DNA of 63,440 nt from Pyrinomonadaceae bacterium (GCA_030841105.1 JAVEDE010000093.1:1-63440), one strand, 5' to 3'. Counted from the first letter of the stretch, positions 1-8,810 are shown. Notes: a model not told the origin generated them from the sequence alone. Numbers and translations are program-made.

Positions 1-78
1 GGCGAGCGCGACGGCCGCGGCGGCGAGCCACTGGCGTCGCTGTTGCGCCGGGGCTGCCGGGTTGCTCTTGTGTGTCAT
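1..78 (-). CDS. N-terminus of an exported or membrane protein (cut by window edge)
   Basis: An ATG at 78 opens a reading frame that runs off the left edge after 26 codons. It begins MTHKSNPAAPAQQRRQW and then enters an Ala/Val/Leu-rich stretch, which looks like a twin-Arg-containing or ordinary signal anchor. A strong Shine-Dalgarno sequence (GGAGGTG) lies about 13 bases upstream and overlaps the end of the preceding gene (stop at 90-92), so the two minus-strand genes are probably co-transcribed. The function cannot be told from so short a piece. Confidence 0.6.
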   Translation of the reverse strand, partial: MTHKSNPAAPAQQRRQWLAAAAVALA

Positions 79-89
79 AAGTTGATCGT

Positions 90-1178
90 TCACCTCCGTG
101 AAGTTTGGCTCGAAGCGACGGCGGCGGTGTCCCCCGTCGGAAGTTGTGCGAGTTGGTTGATGCGCGCGCGCAGTGCGGCGACGTAGCCGTCGCGCGTCGC
201 CGTGTCATACTCGGCGGCGCGGAAGGCGTCGCGCAGTTGCTCGTCGCTCAGGCGCGCGAGTTGCTGTCCCATCCAGCGCGCGTCCTCGACGGGGATGTTG
301 TTAATGACGCGCTCCTTCTGCGCCTGACTCTTGGCGTAGCCGGGTTTGAAAACTGACGCGAAGAAGCCGCCGCCGCCTTTCGGCTTCGTGTGAAAGTCGA
401 ACTTGACCAGCCCGTTCTCGACGCCGACGACGAACTTGCTCGTGCGGAAATCTTCGAGGTTGTTCTTGGAACGCTTGCCGCCCAAGCCCCCCACCTTGCC
501 GAGCGTCGCGCCGATGTCCGAGACGAAGTAGCGCGCTTCGGCCTCGCCGCTCTGCGCGTCTTTGACCGAGATGATCAGGTTGTTTTCGGGTCGGATGTCG
601 TAGTTGCCGAGCAAGGCCATGAGCACCTTGAGGCCGTTGAACTCGCGCTGCCCGACGAAAGGATTCTTCTCCCAGTCCCACTGCGACGCGCGCTCGGCAT
701 TCTCGCGCCGCGGCTCGAAGCGCGCGCCGCGCACGACGCCGCCGCTGCGCCCCTCTACGAAGTTCTGCCCGCGCGACAGGCGCGGCAAGTTCTGCACCTC
801 CACGCGGTCGAAGTAGTAAGACTCTTCGGCGAAGTAGCCCATCGCCCAGACGAGACGCGTCGCCACGGTCTCGGTCTGCGCCTCCTCGCCCAGCTTGACG
901 ACCCACGTCGTGCCGCGCGCGTCGCGCACCTTGAACTTCGGCGACGTGCCGAGCCTGTCCTCCGCCACGAAGGTGTAAGGGGCGACGGGCGCGGACGCCG
1001 CCGCACACTGCCCCGTGCGCAGGTCGCGCGCGGAGATGTCTCCGGGATCGCGCCAGGCCACCGGCCTGCCCGCCGCCGTCCCATTTGCAGGGGGCTGCGC
1101 CGACGCGATGGAAGAGAAACCTGCTACGAGAACGAGTGCGAGGATGAGTGTTTTGCGAAACTGCGCCATTGACGACAT
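90..1178 (-). CDS. Secreted hypothetical protein, possible kinase-like fold
   Basis: A 362-residue protein with a clear Sec signal peptide (hydrophobic stretch about residues 9-25, ending SIASA before a mature start QPPANG). An AAAGGAG ribosome site lies ten bases before the ATG at 1178. The middle carries a segment reading WVVKLGEEAQTETVATRL, followed by a conserved-looking FVGQREFNGLKVLMALLGNYD and PENNLI; a Lys in a beta strand followed by Glu helix and an N-D/E-N segment recall atypical secreted kinases of the Fam20/PI3-kinase fold group, but this is only an impression. Related uncharacterised proteins are common in Acidobacteriota. It lies outside the proposed island, next to the gene fragment at 1-78. 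Confidence 0.85.
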   Translation of the reverse strand: MSSMAQFRKTLILALVLVAGFSSIASAQPPANGTAAGRPVAWRDPGDISARDLRTGQCAAASAPVAPYTFVAEDRLGTSPKFKVRDARGTTWVVKLGEEAQTETVATRLVWAMGYFAEESYYFDRVEVQNLPRLSRGQNFVEGRSGGVVRGARFEPRRENAERASQWDWEKNPFVGQREFNGLKVLMALLGNYDIRPENNLIISVKDAQSGEAEARYFVSDIGATLGKVGGLGGKRSKNNLEDFRTSKFVVGVENGLVKFDFHTKPKGGGGFFASVFKPGYAKSQAQKERVINNIPVEDARWMGQQLARLSDEQLRDAFRAAEYDTATRDGYVAALRARINQLAQLPTGDTAAVASSQTSRR

Positions 1179-1471
1179 GATGTGAGAATTCTCCTTTCAA
1201 CAACCAACCGTTTAACTTTCCCGCCGCGCCCGTAGATCAGTTGCGCCGCAACCAGCGCCCAACGCCCGCGGCCAACATTTAATCGCGGCCTCTACCTACT
1301 AAGGCGTAATTCCGCGCCCGGCGGGATCAACCCCGGCGCGAGAAAAAAAGTCCTTGCGTGTGTGACGCCACATCTCGCCCGCGCCGGAATTTAAAAACTC
1401 ACCCTTCAGGCGCAACAAAAAAAGCCCCTTCTGAACAGAGCTTCACTAGCGTTTCTGCTTAAATTGTTGAA

Positions 1472-1518
1472 TGCCGGAGGCCAGACTCAAATCGTCATGA
1501 GCTTGCGCTCACTAGATT
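1472..1518 (-). pseudogene. tRNA-Leu 3' fragment (decayed, att-like)
   Basis: These 47 bases align without gaps to 59766-59812, the 3' half of the intact tRNA-Leu(CAA), with 41 identities. The match runs from the 3' side of the anticodon loop through variable arm and T arm to the discriminator base, then continues roughly a dozen bases past the tRNA end (CATTCAACAATTT versus CATCAACAACTTT). The upstream half of the tRNA is absent here. Fragments of this kind are left when an integrative element inserts into the 3' end of a tRNA gene. The gap 1179-1471 to its left holds no gene that I can see. Confidence 0.7.
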
Positions 1519-1622
1519 GTATTTTTGTGTAGAAGTGCGGCTCTCTTGGAAAGAGGGACAGCCAACGCCGTGATTCGGCGGCGCGACTCGCGCAAGGCGT
1601 CCGCGTCCGCTGAAAACGACTG

Positions 1623-2036
1623 TCAGACCAGCGTTGCGACGAAGCCGGCCGCGTAGAGAATGGACGCAAACACAAGCCAGCGAAAAGGCGCACTGAACCA
1701 ATACTTCTTTGCGAGAATGAGATAGACGAGAAGGAACAGACCACCAAGAATTGCAAAGAAAGCCGAATGAAAAAGCATGGCGGGATGCACGAGCGCCAGA
1801 TAACCGTAGACAGAGCCAAACAAAATTGCGCTGAAACTGTGGCTCGCGTTGAAGCCGATCCAGACCTTCCACATCGTAGTTTGGCTGGTGATGACAGGAG
1901 ACACCTCTTTCATTCTTGCTTCAAGCGCAGGGTCGCGAGGCCTGAGCTTTGGCACGAAGAAGGTGAAGACGAGATGGGCGATGCCAAGTGTCAAAGCGAT
2001 CAAGGCACTGGCGGCTATGAAGATGCTGGGCGTCAT
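1623..2036 (-). CDS. Small four-helix membrane protein
   Basis: A 137-residue protein with four hydrophobic segments (about residues 5-28, 58-75, 80-108 and 114-135) and an acidic/basic loop PRDPALEARMKEVSP between the first two. It resembles the conserved family annotated from Leptospira LIC_13387, whose role is unknown. No Shine-Dalgarno sequence is obvious; the ATG lies about 20 bases after an attC-like site (2056-2102), as is usual for integron gene cassettes. Its stop is followed by about 100 bases without a gene, then the tRNA-Leu fragment. Confidence 0.75.
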   Translation of the reverse strand: MTPSIFIAASALIALTLGIAHLVFTFFVPKLRPRDPALEARMKEVSPVITSQTTMWKVWIGFNASHSFSAILFGSVYGYLALVHPAMLFHSAFFAILGGLFLLVYLILAKKYWFSAPFRWLVFASILYAAGFVATLV

Positions 2037-2055
2037 GATGGTCTGTTTCTCGCGG

Positions 2056-2102
2056 GTTCAACACCAGAGTTAAGCAGCGTCGGCTGGGACGGATTGTGAG
2101 GC
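2056..2102 (-). other. attC-like recombination site
   Basis: Read on the minus strand this segment contains AGCCGACGC and GCTTAACTC in the order and setting found in the classical 59-base element of aadA-type cassettes. The left part matches that element at 19 of 23 positions from memory, and it ends in GTTGAAC, a weak R' box. It sits exactly between the stop of the 143-residue gene and the start of the 137-residue gene. The central stem is shorter than in the classical element. Confidence 0.4.
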
Positions 2103-2112
2103 CACACCCGGT

Positions 2113-2544
2113 TCACAGGCGAGACCATGCCTGACGCAGCCCGAGCGCGTGCAGCAGCCCCAGGCCGAAGCTGATGCCCGACGTCCAGTACCAGAAGGCA
2201 GCGCTGTTGCCGGGAAAGAATGCTTGGAGCGGCACGAAAGCGAGGGCGCGCAAGAGATAGACTCCGGTAATAGCACACAGGCCGAGGCGCAGGAATGGCA
2301 ACCGCCGGATCAGCCCGGCACCCGACCAAGCATACAGCGCCCAGACACTCAGGATGGCCGCAATGCCAAGCGTGACAACCGTGGGATACCAATGACCACG
2401 GGCAGCCATTCGCGCCATGCGCTCACCTGCCCCAAGTGCTCGATACCAGTCCGCACCGCCCACGATGCACGCCAGATGCAGTAGCGATGCTGCCAGCGAC
2501 CCTGCACCCGCCAGCACAAGCATTGTGTTTCGATTCGCGATCAT
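2113..2544 (-). CDS. Small four-helix membrane protein (hypothetical)
   Basis: A 143-residue protein with four hydrophobic segments: about residues 7-27 (LVLAGAGSLAASLLHLAC), 53-73, 80-105 and 116-137. A short soluble loop holds ADWYRALGAGERMARMAARG. Small membrane proteins of this build are frequent in integron cassettes and unknown in function. The ATG lies 11 bases after a GTTAGGC core that ends an attC-like site, and no ribosome site is evident, both of which fit a cassette gene that relies on external transcription. Confidence 0.7.
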   Translation of the reverse strand: MIANRNTMLVLAGAGSLAASLLHLACIVGGADWYRALGAGERMARMAARGHWYPTVVTLGIAAILSVWALYAWSGAGLIRRLPFLRLGLCAITGVYLLRALAFVPLQAFFPGNSAAFWYWTSGISFGLGLLHALGLRQAWSRL

Positions 2545-2554
2545 GTAGCTGTAT

Positions 2555-2678
2555 GGCCTAACGCCCGCGGCATCAACTGCGCGCCTGCGCGATGTACGTG
2601 AGAGTCAGCGTGAAGGAACGTCGGGAGCATGCCGTTGTGATGCGTTGCAAACAGAAACTCCAACTGCCGCGTGGCCTA
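2555..2678 (-). other. attC-like recombination site (larger)
   Basis: On the minus strand the segment between the VOC fragment stop and the next gene is bounded by an imperfect inverted repeat. CGCGGCA at the 5' side pairs with TGCCGCG at the 3' side, flanked by GGCC on both ends, and the 3' end reads GGGCGTTAGGC, the typical R' core. About 90 bases separate the arms, within the size range of chromosomal attC sites. No integron integrase is visible in the window. Confidence 0.4.
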
Positions 2679-2930
2679 GACGTGTTGATCTAACATAATC
2701 GTGTTTCCGTCCGCGTCAACAACCATGAAGCCAGCCGGGTCGGTTGAGTTCTCGTCTGCTTCCGTCAACATACTTACGCCGCTCGCTTTGAGTTGGCGCT
2801 GCAACTCTCGCACGTCCGTGAATTCTTCGAGTTGCTGTGCATCGCTGTTCCAGCCCGGATTGAAGGTGAGAATGTTCTTCTCGAACATGCCTTGAAAGAG
2901 CCCGATGGCGTGGTCGCGATGAGAACCCAA
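2676..2930 (-). pseudogene. VOC/glyoxalase-family protein, 5'-truncated
   Basis: The 84 readable residues match the C-terminal two thirds of a VOC (vicinal oxygen chelate) protein: IGLFQGMFEKNILTFNPGW, a FTDVRELQRQLKASG helix, and the closing FMVVDADGNTIMLDQHV with the metal-site Asp/His region. The usual N-terminal strand-helix unit of about 40 residues is missing. Upstream in frame there is a stop codon only five codons before the TTG at 2930, and the dienelactone hydrolase ends 50 bases away. The piece therefore looks like the remnant of a gene whose front was lost by recombination, possibly at a cassette junction. Confidence 0.6.
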
Positions 2931-2979
2931 GCGTCGCGGGTCTCATCCCGAACTTGGCGAACGTGTGCGTAGTCTGGCG

Positions 2980-3867
<888 letters not shown>

Positions 3868-4375
3868 TATTTCTCCTTGCATTGAATTGAGCGGGGTCAG
3901 AGTTGACGCTCCTCTTGACGAGCACCAGACACCAGCATAACACCAACACACCTGTCCAAGGCTGCGGCGCACGTGTGTCCCTAGGGGTGACGTGAAAACT
4001 CAGCCGCATTAAGACTACCCCGGCGCGTGATGTGTTAAAGTCTCGGAGGGCTGATAGGCGGGATGCGGGGAAATATGCAGAGAGCGGTAAAGTTAATCGG
4101 TTACACAATATCCCCTCGTCTATCAATTGACAGTTAGCAAAAACAATGCGATGATAGCGCTGTAACAAAGTCACGGTAGTCAGTGCCCGTTACAGCTTGG
4201 ATATGGCCGTTAATAACCTCACCTTAGTCTGTAATGAATAATATTAGTCGTCGGTAGGTGCTAAGTTAATATTGCCAAAGTGCGCTCTTCGCTCAAACGC
4301 GTAAGGGCTTTTGCAGTTATTGTTGAAGACATTTTATTCGTCAGATTGATTTCATTACGAAAGGCTGGAATTAAA

Positions 4376-4410
4376 AACTCCGTCACTACGGTTCAGGTAG
4401 CAACGGAGTT
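4376..4410. promoter_or_regulatory. Inverted repeat, 8-base arms
   Basis: AACTCCGT (4376-4383) and ACGGAGTT (4403-4410) are perfect complements separated by 19 bases. This may be an RNA hairpin in the long leader of the NusG-like gene or a binding site. Confidence 0.35.
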
Positions 4411-4490
4411 CGGTTAACAACGCAAACACTGCTAAATGCAATGGATGCATCGCTAGGCCAGCTTGTATCTTACCGCAAATGCAGTGATTG

Positions 4491-4513
4491 CTCAACTCCT
4501 AAGGAGCTTTGAG
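4491..4513. promoter_or_regulatory. Compact dyad symmetry
   Basis: CTCAA-CTCCT at 4491-4500 is mirrored by AGGAG-CT-TTGAG at 4502-4513 with a single central A and a two-base bulge. The tight centre suits a dimeric regulator binding site better than an RNA hairpin. Confidence 0.35.
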
Positions 4514-4618
4514 TCATGATTGCTGCGTCTCAAAAACGCCTTCCACACCCTATTCTCTTCGAGTGTTCATCAGCCCGCTTCAATAATTTGAAGAGGACAA
4601 CACTAATTTCTGTATCCA

Positions 4619-4647
4619 CATTCTTAAGTTAAGTTTCCTTAAGAATG
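4619..4647. promoter_or_regulatory. Perfect 10-base inverted repeat upstream of the NusG-like gene
   Basis: CATTCTTAAG (4619-4628) and CTTAAGAATG (4638-4647) are perfect complements around a nine-base loop, 180 bases before the GTG start of the antiterminator gene. It could be an operator or a leader hairpin. No T run follows, so it is not a standard terminator. Confidence 0.4.
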
Positions 4648-4827
4648 GAAATTAAGTGTGCTCTGATTACTTCGATTGCCTGAATAACACCAGCATTGAT
4701 CAATTTATATATGTCGGCGATTTTGAAGAAAAGCTCTTCTGGAAAAGTCGGGCGTGTCTGCGCTTCCAGCCCGGATTCTTCAAGCCACACATAACTACTT
4801 CGATTGCTTTAGCGGGAGATTCAGAAA

Positions 4828-5358
4828 GTGAGCGGCGAGAATACAAGTAGCACTTCTGCGTGGTATGCCATATACACCAAACCCTTACAGGAAGACCGCG
4901 CCGGTAGCAATCTGAGAGCCTGGAACCTGGAGACGTTCACGCCGAAGATACAAGAGCGGCGGTACAATCAATTTACCGGTAAACCCACTCCCGTAACGAA
5001 GCCTTTCTTCCCCAGATATATCTTCGCGCGGTTCGAGGCCGAGACCATGCTTCACAAAGTTTCTTTCGTCAGAGGCGTGCATAGCGTGGTCGGCTTCGGA
5101 GCCGGGCCTGCGCCGATTGATGACGAACTCATCGAGATTATCAAATCGCGAATGGGTGAGGACGGCTTTGTGAATTTTGGCGAGCAGCTCAAAAGAGGGG
5201 ATCGGGTGTTAATAAATGACGGCCCGGTCAAAGATTTTGTCGGTATTTTCGAACGGGAAGTTAGTGCGAGCGAGCGTGTGGTGGTTCTGCTGACCTGCGC
5301 CAAATATCAGTGTCGCCTCTCGGTCGGTAGAGAGCAAGTGACCAAGGCACACAGCTAG
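4828..5358 (+). CDS. NusG-paralog transcription antiterminator (RfaH/TaA/LoaP type)
   Basis: A 176-residue protein with a GTG start and GGGAG nine bases ahead. The NGN domain is visible from WYAIYTKPLQEDRAGSNLR (residues 12-30), through TKPFFPRYIFARF and VRGVHSVVGFG, and a KOW segment follows near RGDRVLINDGPVKDFVGIFER (about residues 122-142). Specialised NusG paralogs join elongating RNA polymerase at a leader signal and suppress pausing and termination across very long operons; TaA in the myxovirescin cluster and LoaP in Bacillus polyketide clusters are known cases. Here it heads a gene series running for tens of kilobases on the same strand, with possible recruitment signals just downstream (5400-5562). 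The housekeeping NusG is not expected at such a place. That it acts on this cluster is inferred from position. Confidence 0.88.
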   Translation: MSGENTSSTSAWYAIYTKPLQEDRAGSNLRAWNLETFTPKIQERRYNQFTGKPTPVTKPFFPRYIFARFEAETMLHKVSFVRGVHSVVGFGAGPAPIDDELIEIIKSRMGEDGFVNFGEQLKRGDRVLINDGPVKDFVGIFEREVSASERVVVLLTCAKYQCRLSVGREQVTKAHS

Positions 5359-5399
5359 CCGCCTGAACCGACTTGAATTTTTTCGCATCGAATTTCCCC

Positions 5400-5418
5400 G
5401 GATGCAAATTTTGCATCC
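5400..5418. promoter_or_regulatory. Perfect 9-base palindrome after the antiterminator gene
   Basis: GGATGCAAA and TTTGCATCC flank a single T. As RNA it can fold with a six-pair stem and a seven-base loop; as DNA it is an operator-like dyad. It lies 42 bases past the stop of the NusG-like gene. Confidence 0.45.
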
Positions 5419-5430
5419 AACCACGAACGA

Positions 5431-5480
5431 GCGGTAAGCGATGAACCAATAAGCTGAGCCTCGGCTCACTATGCGGTAGC
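5431..5480 (+). promoter_or_regulatory. Two ops-like motifs and an inverted repeat
   Basis: GCGGTAAGCGATG at 5431 and GCGGTAGC at 5473-5480 resemble the ops element (GGCGGTAGCGTG) that recruits RfaH in enterobacteria; the second matches the ops core at eight consecutive bases. Between them TGAGCC and GGCTCA (5455-5468) form an inverted repeat around TC. An eight-base match is expected by chance about once or twice in a window this size, so the weight comes from its position right behind a NusG-paralog gene. Confidence 0.35.
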
Positions 5481-5545
5481 TCTACCCATTCGACAGTTGT
5501 TCCGCAACCACTTCACATCTACAAAACTTTAGATTCATATCTTCT

Positions 5546-5562
5546 GATTCGTATCACGAATC
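5546..5562. promoter_or_regulatory. Seven-base inverted repeat
   Basis: GATTCGT and ACGAATC are separated by ATC. Together with 5400-5418 and 5455-5468 this makes three palindromes within the 338-base gap 5359-5696, which otherwise holds no gene. Confidence 0.4.
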
Positions 5563-5696
5563 CATATAGATTATCGTGCGAGGCTTCACCTCTAGGATAG
5601 TCAGGTCTCGCTCATAACTACCGGCAACACCGGAATCTTCCTGTCCCATTGCGGAAAGTAGATAGAAGCTGTAGACCGAATTGGAAGTTGAAAGTT

Positions 5697-7040
5697 ATGG
5701 CTGAAATAATTGTCGTGGGTGCGGGCTTAGTCGGCTCGCTGCTCTCAATTTTTATCGCCGGGCGGGGCAGAGAAGTCGAGGTCTATGACCGCATGCCCGA
5801 TATTCGTCTGGCAGGCGGCAACTCAGGACGGTCTATCAACTTAACTCTCTGTGAGAGAGGGCTGAAGGTGTTGGACAGCGTCGGGGTCGGCGACGTGGTG
5901 CGGGCGGCGGCGGTGCCTGTCTACGGCAGGTTGATTCATGATGTCAAAGAGGAGTTGACCTTTCAGCCTTACGGCAACCACCGGGAAGCCATCTATTCGA
6001 TCTCGCGAAGCGATCTGAATAAAATCTTGCTCGACTATGCCGCCAGCCATTACGGCATCAAGTTTCATTTCGACGAGAAATGTCTCGGCGTGGATTTAGA
6101 CGCCCCCTCGATTGAGACTAAGAATTCCCAGACGGGTCTTGTGACCAACCACAAGGCGGAGAGAATTTTCGCGTCGGACGGCGCGTTCTCAGCGGTTCGT
6201 CTGCAAATGCAAAAGAAGCTCCGGCTCAACTTTTCGCAGCAATACTGGGAACAAGCCTATAAGGAACTGAGAGTGCCGCCGGATGCCGCCGGGAAGTGGA
6301 CGGCAGAGAAGAATGTCATCCACGTCTGGCCGAGAGGCAATTACATGCTCATCGGCTTTCCCAACCTTGACGGGAGTTTTACCTGCTCCCTGCACCTCGC
6401 TCTCGAAGGGCCGCTCTCTTTCGCCTCGCTCAAAACGAAGGACGCCTTGCTCGACTTCTTTCAGGATTCTTTCCCCGACGTAGTTCCGCACATGCCGGAA
6501 CTGGTGACAGATTTCTTCACGCATCCGGCCAATTCCATGGTCACCATTAAATGCTCGCCATGGTCGTATGAAGGCAAGGTGTCGCTCATCGGCGACGCGG
6601 CACACTCGATCTTTCCGTCCTACGGTCAAGGCGCGAACGCCGGGTTCGAGGATTGCGCCACGCTCGCCGAGTGCATGGAACAATACGGCGACGATTGGAC
6701 GACGCTCTTGAAAGAGTTCGAGAGCCGTCGGCGACCGAACACGAACGCCATCGCCGACTTATGCGTCGAACATTTCGTCGAGTTGCGCGACCTCGTGGGG
6801 ACGCCGGGCTTTTTGTTGAGAAAAGGGATCGAGCGGAAAATCAATCAGGCGTACCCCGACAAATATAAGGATTTGTATTCGATGATCACTTTCACCTGCA
6901 TGCCCTACACAGAGGCGTTGCGGGTTGACCGCGAGCAGCGCACGGTCGTGGATCAGATCATGCGTGTGGAAGATATCGAACAAAAACTCGACAGCCCGGA
7001 AGTGGAGCGCGTCATTGATCGCTTGATGGCTGTGAGATAA
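5697..7040 (+). CDS. kmo: Kynurenine 3-monooxygenase-like flavoprotein
   Basis: A 447-residue class A FAD monooxygenase. The start at 5697 (MAEIIVVGAG) puts the dinucleotide-binding VGAGLVGS at the very N-terminus, as in the family. Other hallmarks are GGNSGRSINLTLCERG near residue 40 and GDAAHSIFPSYGQGANAGFEDC (about 298-318), the KMO version of the FAD-ribose motif. The enzyme converts L-kynurenine to 3-hydroxykynurenine with NADPH and oxygen. No tryptophan dioxygenase, kynurenine formamidase or kynureninase gene is present here, so kynurenine would come from elsewhere in the cell. Its place as first enzyme gene after the antiterminator suggests it supplies or modifies a building block of the peptide rather than serving NAD synthesis; that is inference. 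Confidence 0.85.
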   Translation: MAEIIVVGAGLVGSLLSIFIAGRGREVEVYDRMPDIRLAGGNSGRSINLTLCERGLKVLDSVGVGDVVRAAAVPVYGRLIHDVKEELTFQPYGNHREAIYSISRSDLNKILLDYAASHYGIKFHFDEKCLGVDLDAPSIETKNSQTGLVTNHKAERIFASDGAFSAVRLQMQKKLRLNFSQQYWEQAYKELRVPPDAAGKWTAEKNVIHVWPRGNYMLIGFPNLDGSFTCSLHLALEGPLSFASLKTKDALLDFFQDSFPDVVPHMPELVTDFFTHPANSMVTIKCSPWSYEGKVSLIGDAAHSIFPSYGQGANAGFEDCATLAECMEQYGDDWTTLLKEFESRRRPNTNAIADLCVEHFVELRDLVGTPGFLLRKGIERKINQAYPDKYKDLYSMITFTCMPYTEALRVDREQRTVVDQIMRVEDIEQKLDSPEVERVIDRLMAVR

Positions 7041-7208
7041 AGACCGCACTTCAGGCCGGGGTGACAGGCGATAGCGCCGCACCCCTCCGCCCGCGCGCAA
7101 GTTCAACCCACCCGCAGAGACATTCATTCTTCCAGAACAATAGCTAACGAGAGTCGGGACGATTAGAACGCCCGCCTTAACTTTGAGACCGCAACATTAG
7201 GAGGCGAT

Positions 7209-8810
7209 ATGGAAAACGGAAGTGACGCCGGCGCGAGCCATTCTGATTACTTGATCATCGGCGCGGGACCGGCCGGTTTGCAGTTAGGCTACTTTCTACA
7301 AAAATCGGGGCGTGATTATCTCATGCTCGAAGCGGGAGAATCCGCCGGAACTTTCTTCCAAAACTTCCCGCGCCACCGCACGCTCATTTCCAGCAACAAG
7401 GTCTACACCGGAAGCGACGACGCGGAAATCAACATGCGTTTCGACTGGAATTCGCTCCTCGGCGACGACGAAGAATTGCTCTTTAAGAATTACACCAAAA
7501 CCTATTTTCCACCGGCCGACGAGTTCGTGCGCTACCTGAAAGACTGGGCTGATCGCTATCAACTCAACATCAAGTACGGAGTGAAGGCGGCACGCATTTC
7601 CAAAGACGAACTCTTCCGCGTCGAGGATAGCGAAGGCAATGTCTATACGAGCAATCGTCTGGTGATCGCCACCGGGTTCACCAAGCCCTACGTCCCGCCC
7701 GTGCCCGGCATCGAGTTGGCGGAAAACTACACGGTCGTTTCGGTTAACCCGGAAGAGTTCATCAACCAGAAAGTGTTGATTCTCGGCAAGGGTAACTCCG
7801 GCTTCGAGACGGCCGAGAACTTGATCCCGACAGCCGCCGTGATTCACGTCGCGAGTCCGAACCCGCTCAACCTCGCCTGGAAGACTCATTTCGTCGGACA
7901 CCTGCGGGCGGTCAACAACAATTTCCTCGACACATACCAGTTGAAGTCGCAGAACGCGATCATTGACGCCAGCGTCGAGAAGATCGAGAAGCGTGACGGC
8001 AAGTACGTCGTCTCTTTTAATTACACACATGCCGACGACGAGAGAGAAGATTTAGTTTACGACCGCGTGATCGTGGCGACGGGCTTCCGACTCGACGACT
8101 CCATTTTCGAGCCGAGCGCGCGCCCGGCACTGACCATCAACGACCGTTTCCCCGCGCTCACCAGCGAGTGGGAATCAACCAACGTCAAGGACATGTATTT
8201 CGCCGGGACGCTGATGCAGGTCAGGGATTTCAAGAAGAGCACGTCCGGCTTCATCCACGGCTTCCGCTACAACGTCCGCGCGCTCCAACGCATGTTCGAG
8301 CAGAAGTATCACGGCCAGGCGTGGCCGTCTCAAGAGATTGAGGCCACGCCTGAGGCCGTGTTAGATGCGATCATCAGGCGTGTGAATCATAGCTCCGCGC
8401 TGTGGCAGCAGTTCGGCTTCATCGGCGACTTGATCGTGATGCCGCAGGACGCGAGCGAACCCGCGCGCTACTACGAAGAACTGCCGGTGGACTTCATTCA
8501 CGACACGGAGTTCGGCGAGAACAAGCATTACTACGTCGTGACTCTGGAGTTCGGCAAAGTGACCGGAGACCCGTTCCACATCCTGCGCCACCCGACTCCG
8601 GGCGAGGCCGAAAAAAGCGTGTTCCTCCACCCGGTCGTGCGCCGCTTCGATGGCGACCGCTTGGTCGCCGAACACCATTTGCTGGAAGACCTCTATGGCG
8701 AGTGGGTGAAGCCGGACATGCACCTGCGCCCCTTGCGCGACTTTATCTCCGGCATGATGCAGGGCACGCCGCCGCAAACGATAACGGCGTCCGAACAGGC
8801 TACCCTCTGA
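7209..8810 (+). CDS. FAD/NADPH-dependent monooxygenase-like protein (FOXRED2-like)
   Basis: A 533-residue flavoprotein with AGGAGG before the ATG. The N-terminal FAD site is IIGAGPAGLQLGYFLQ (about residues 16-31) and the second Rossmann site, for NADPH, is LILGKGNSGFETAENL (about 191-206); ATGF segments at about 153 and 293 are the usual family landmarks. The arrangement is that of group B flavin monooxygenases and of the FOXRED2-like oxidoreductases. The last 130 residues (from about 400, PARYYEELPVDFIHD) do not match a domain that I recognise. It follows kmo by 168 bases and is likely in the same operon. The substrate is unknown; N- or C-hydroxylation of an amino-acid side chain is plausible. 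Confidence 0.8.
   Translation: MENGSDAGASHSDYLIIGAGPAGLQLGYFLQKSGRDYLMLEAGESAGTFFQNFPRHRTLISSNKVYTGSDDAEINMRFDWNSLLGDDEELLFKNYTKTYFPPADEFVRYLKDWADRYQLNIKYGVKAARISKDELFRVEDSEGNVYTSNRLVIATGFTKPYVPPVPGIELAENYTVVSVNPEEFINQKVLILGKGNSGFETAENLIPTAAVIHVASPNPLNLAWKTHFVGHLRAVNNNFLDTYQLKSQNAIIDASVEKIEKRDGKYVVSFNYTHADDEREDLVYDRVIVATGFRLDDSIFEPSARPALTINDRFPALTSEWESTNVKDMYFAGTLMQVRDFKKSTSGFIHGFRYNVRALQRMFEQKYHGQAWPSQEIEATPEAVLDAIIRRVNHSSALWQQFGFIGDLIVMPQDASEPARYYEELPVDFIHDTEFGENKHYYVVTLEFGKVTGDPFHILRHPTPGEAEKSVFLHPVVRRFDGDRLVAEHHLLEDLYGEWVKPDMHLRPLRDFISGMMQGTPPQTITASEQATL

Larger units (their letters stand above)
3868..4827. promoter_or_regulatory. Gene-free AT-rich leader between divergent genes
   Basis: About 960 bases with no convincing gene, visibly richer in A and T than the coding regions around. 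It separates the divergent hydrolase and the NusG-like gene, so it must hold promoters for both. A possible sigma-70 box pair on the + strand is TTGACA at 4127-4132 and GATGAT at 4150-4155 with a 17-base spacer (weak -10). It contains at least three inverted repeats listed separately and a GAGCGGTAA motif at 4082 that recurs at 5430. Confidence 0.5.

Noticed and set aside
301..1203. Long open frames opposite or out of phase with clear genes, here and throughout the synthetase region
   Set aside because: They arise from GC-rich third positions, have Arg/Pro/Ala-rich composition and no domains, and always face a gene with recognisable motifs.
4127..4155. Sigma-70 promoter as a firm call
   Set aside because: The -35 box is perfect but the -10 box (GATGAT) matches at four of six positions, and such pairs occur by chance in AT-rich sequence; it is mentioned only within the leader entry.
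4656..4850. A 64-codon open frame before the NusG-like gene
   Set aside because: It has no ribosome site, no recognisable family, overlaps the start of the real gene and lies in AT-rich leader sequence.
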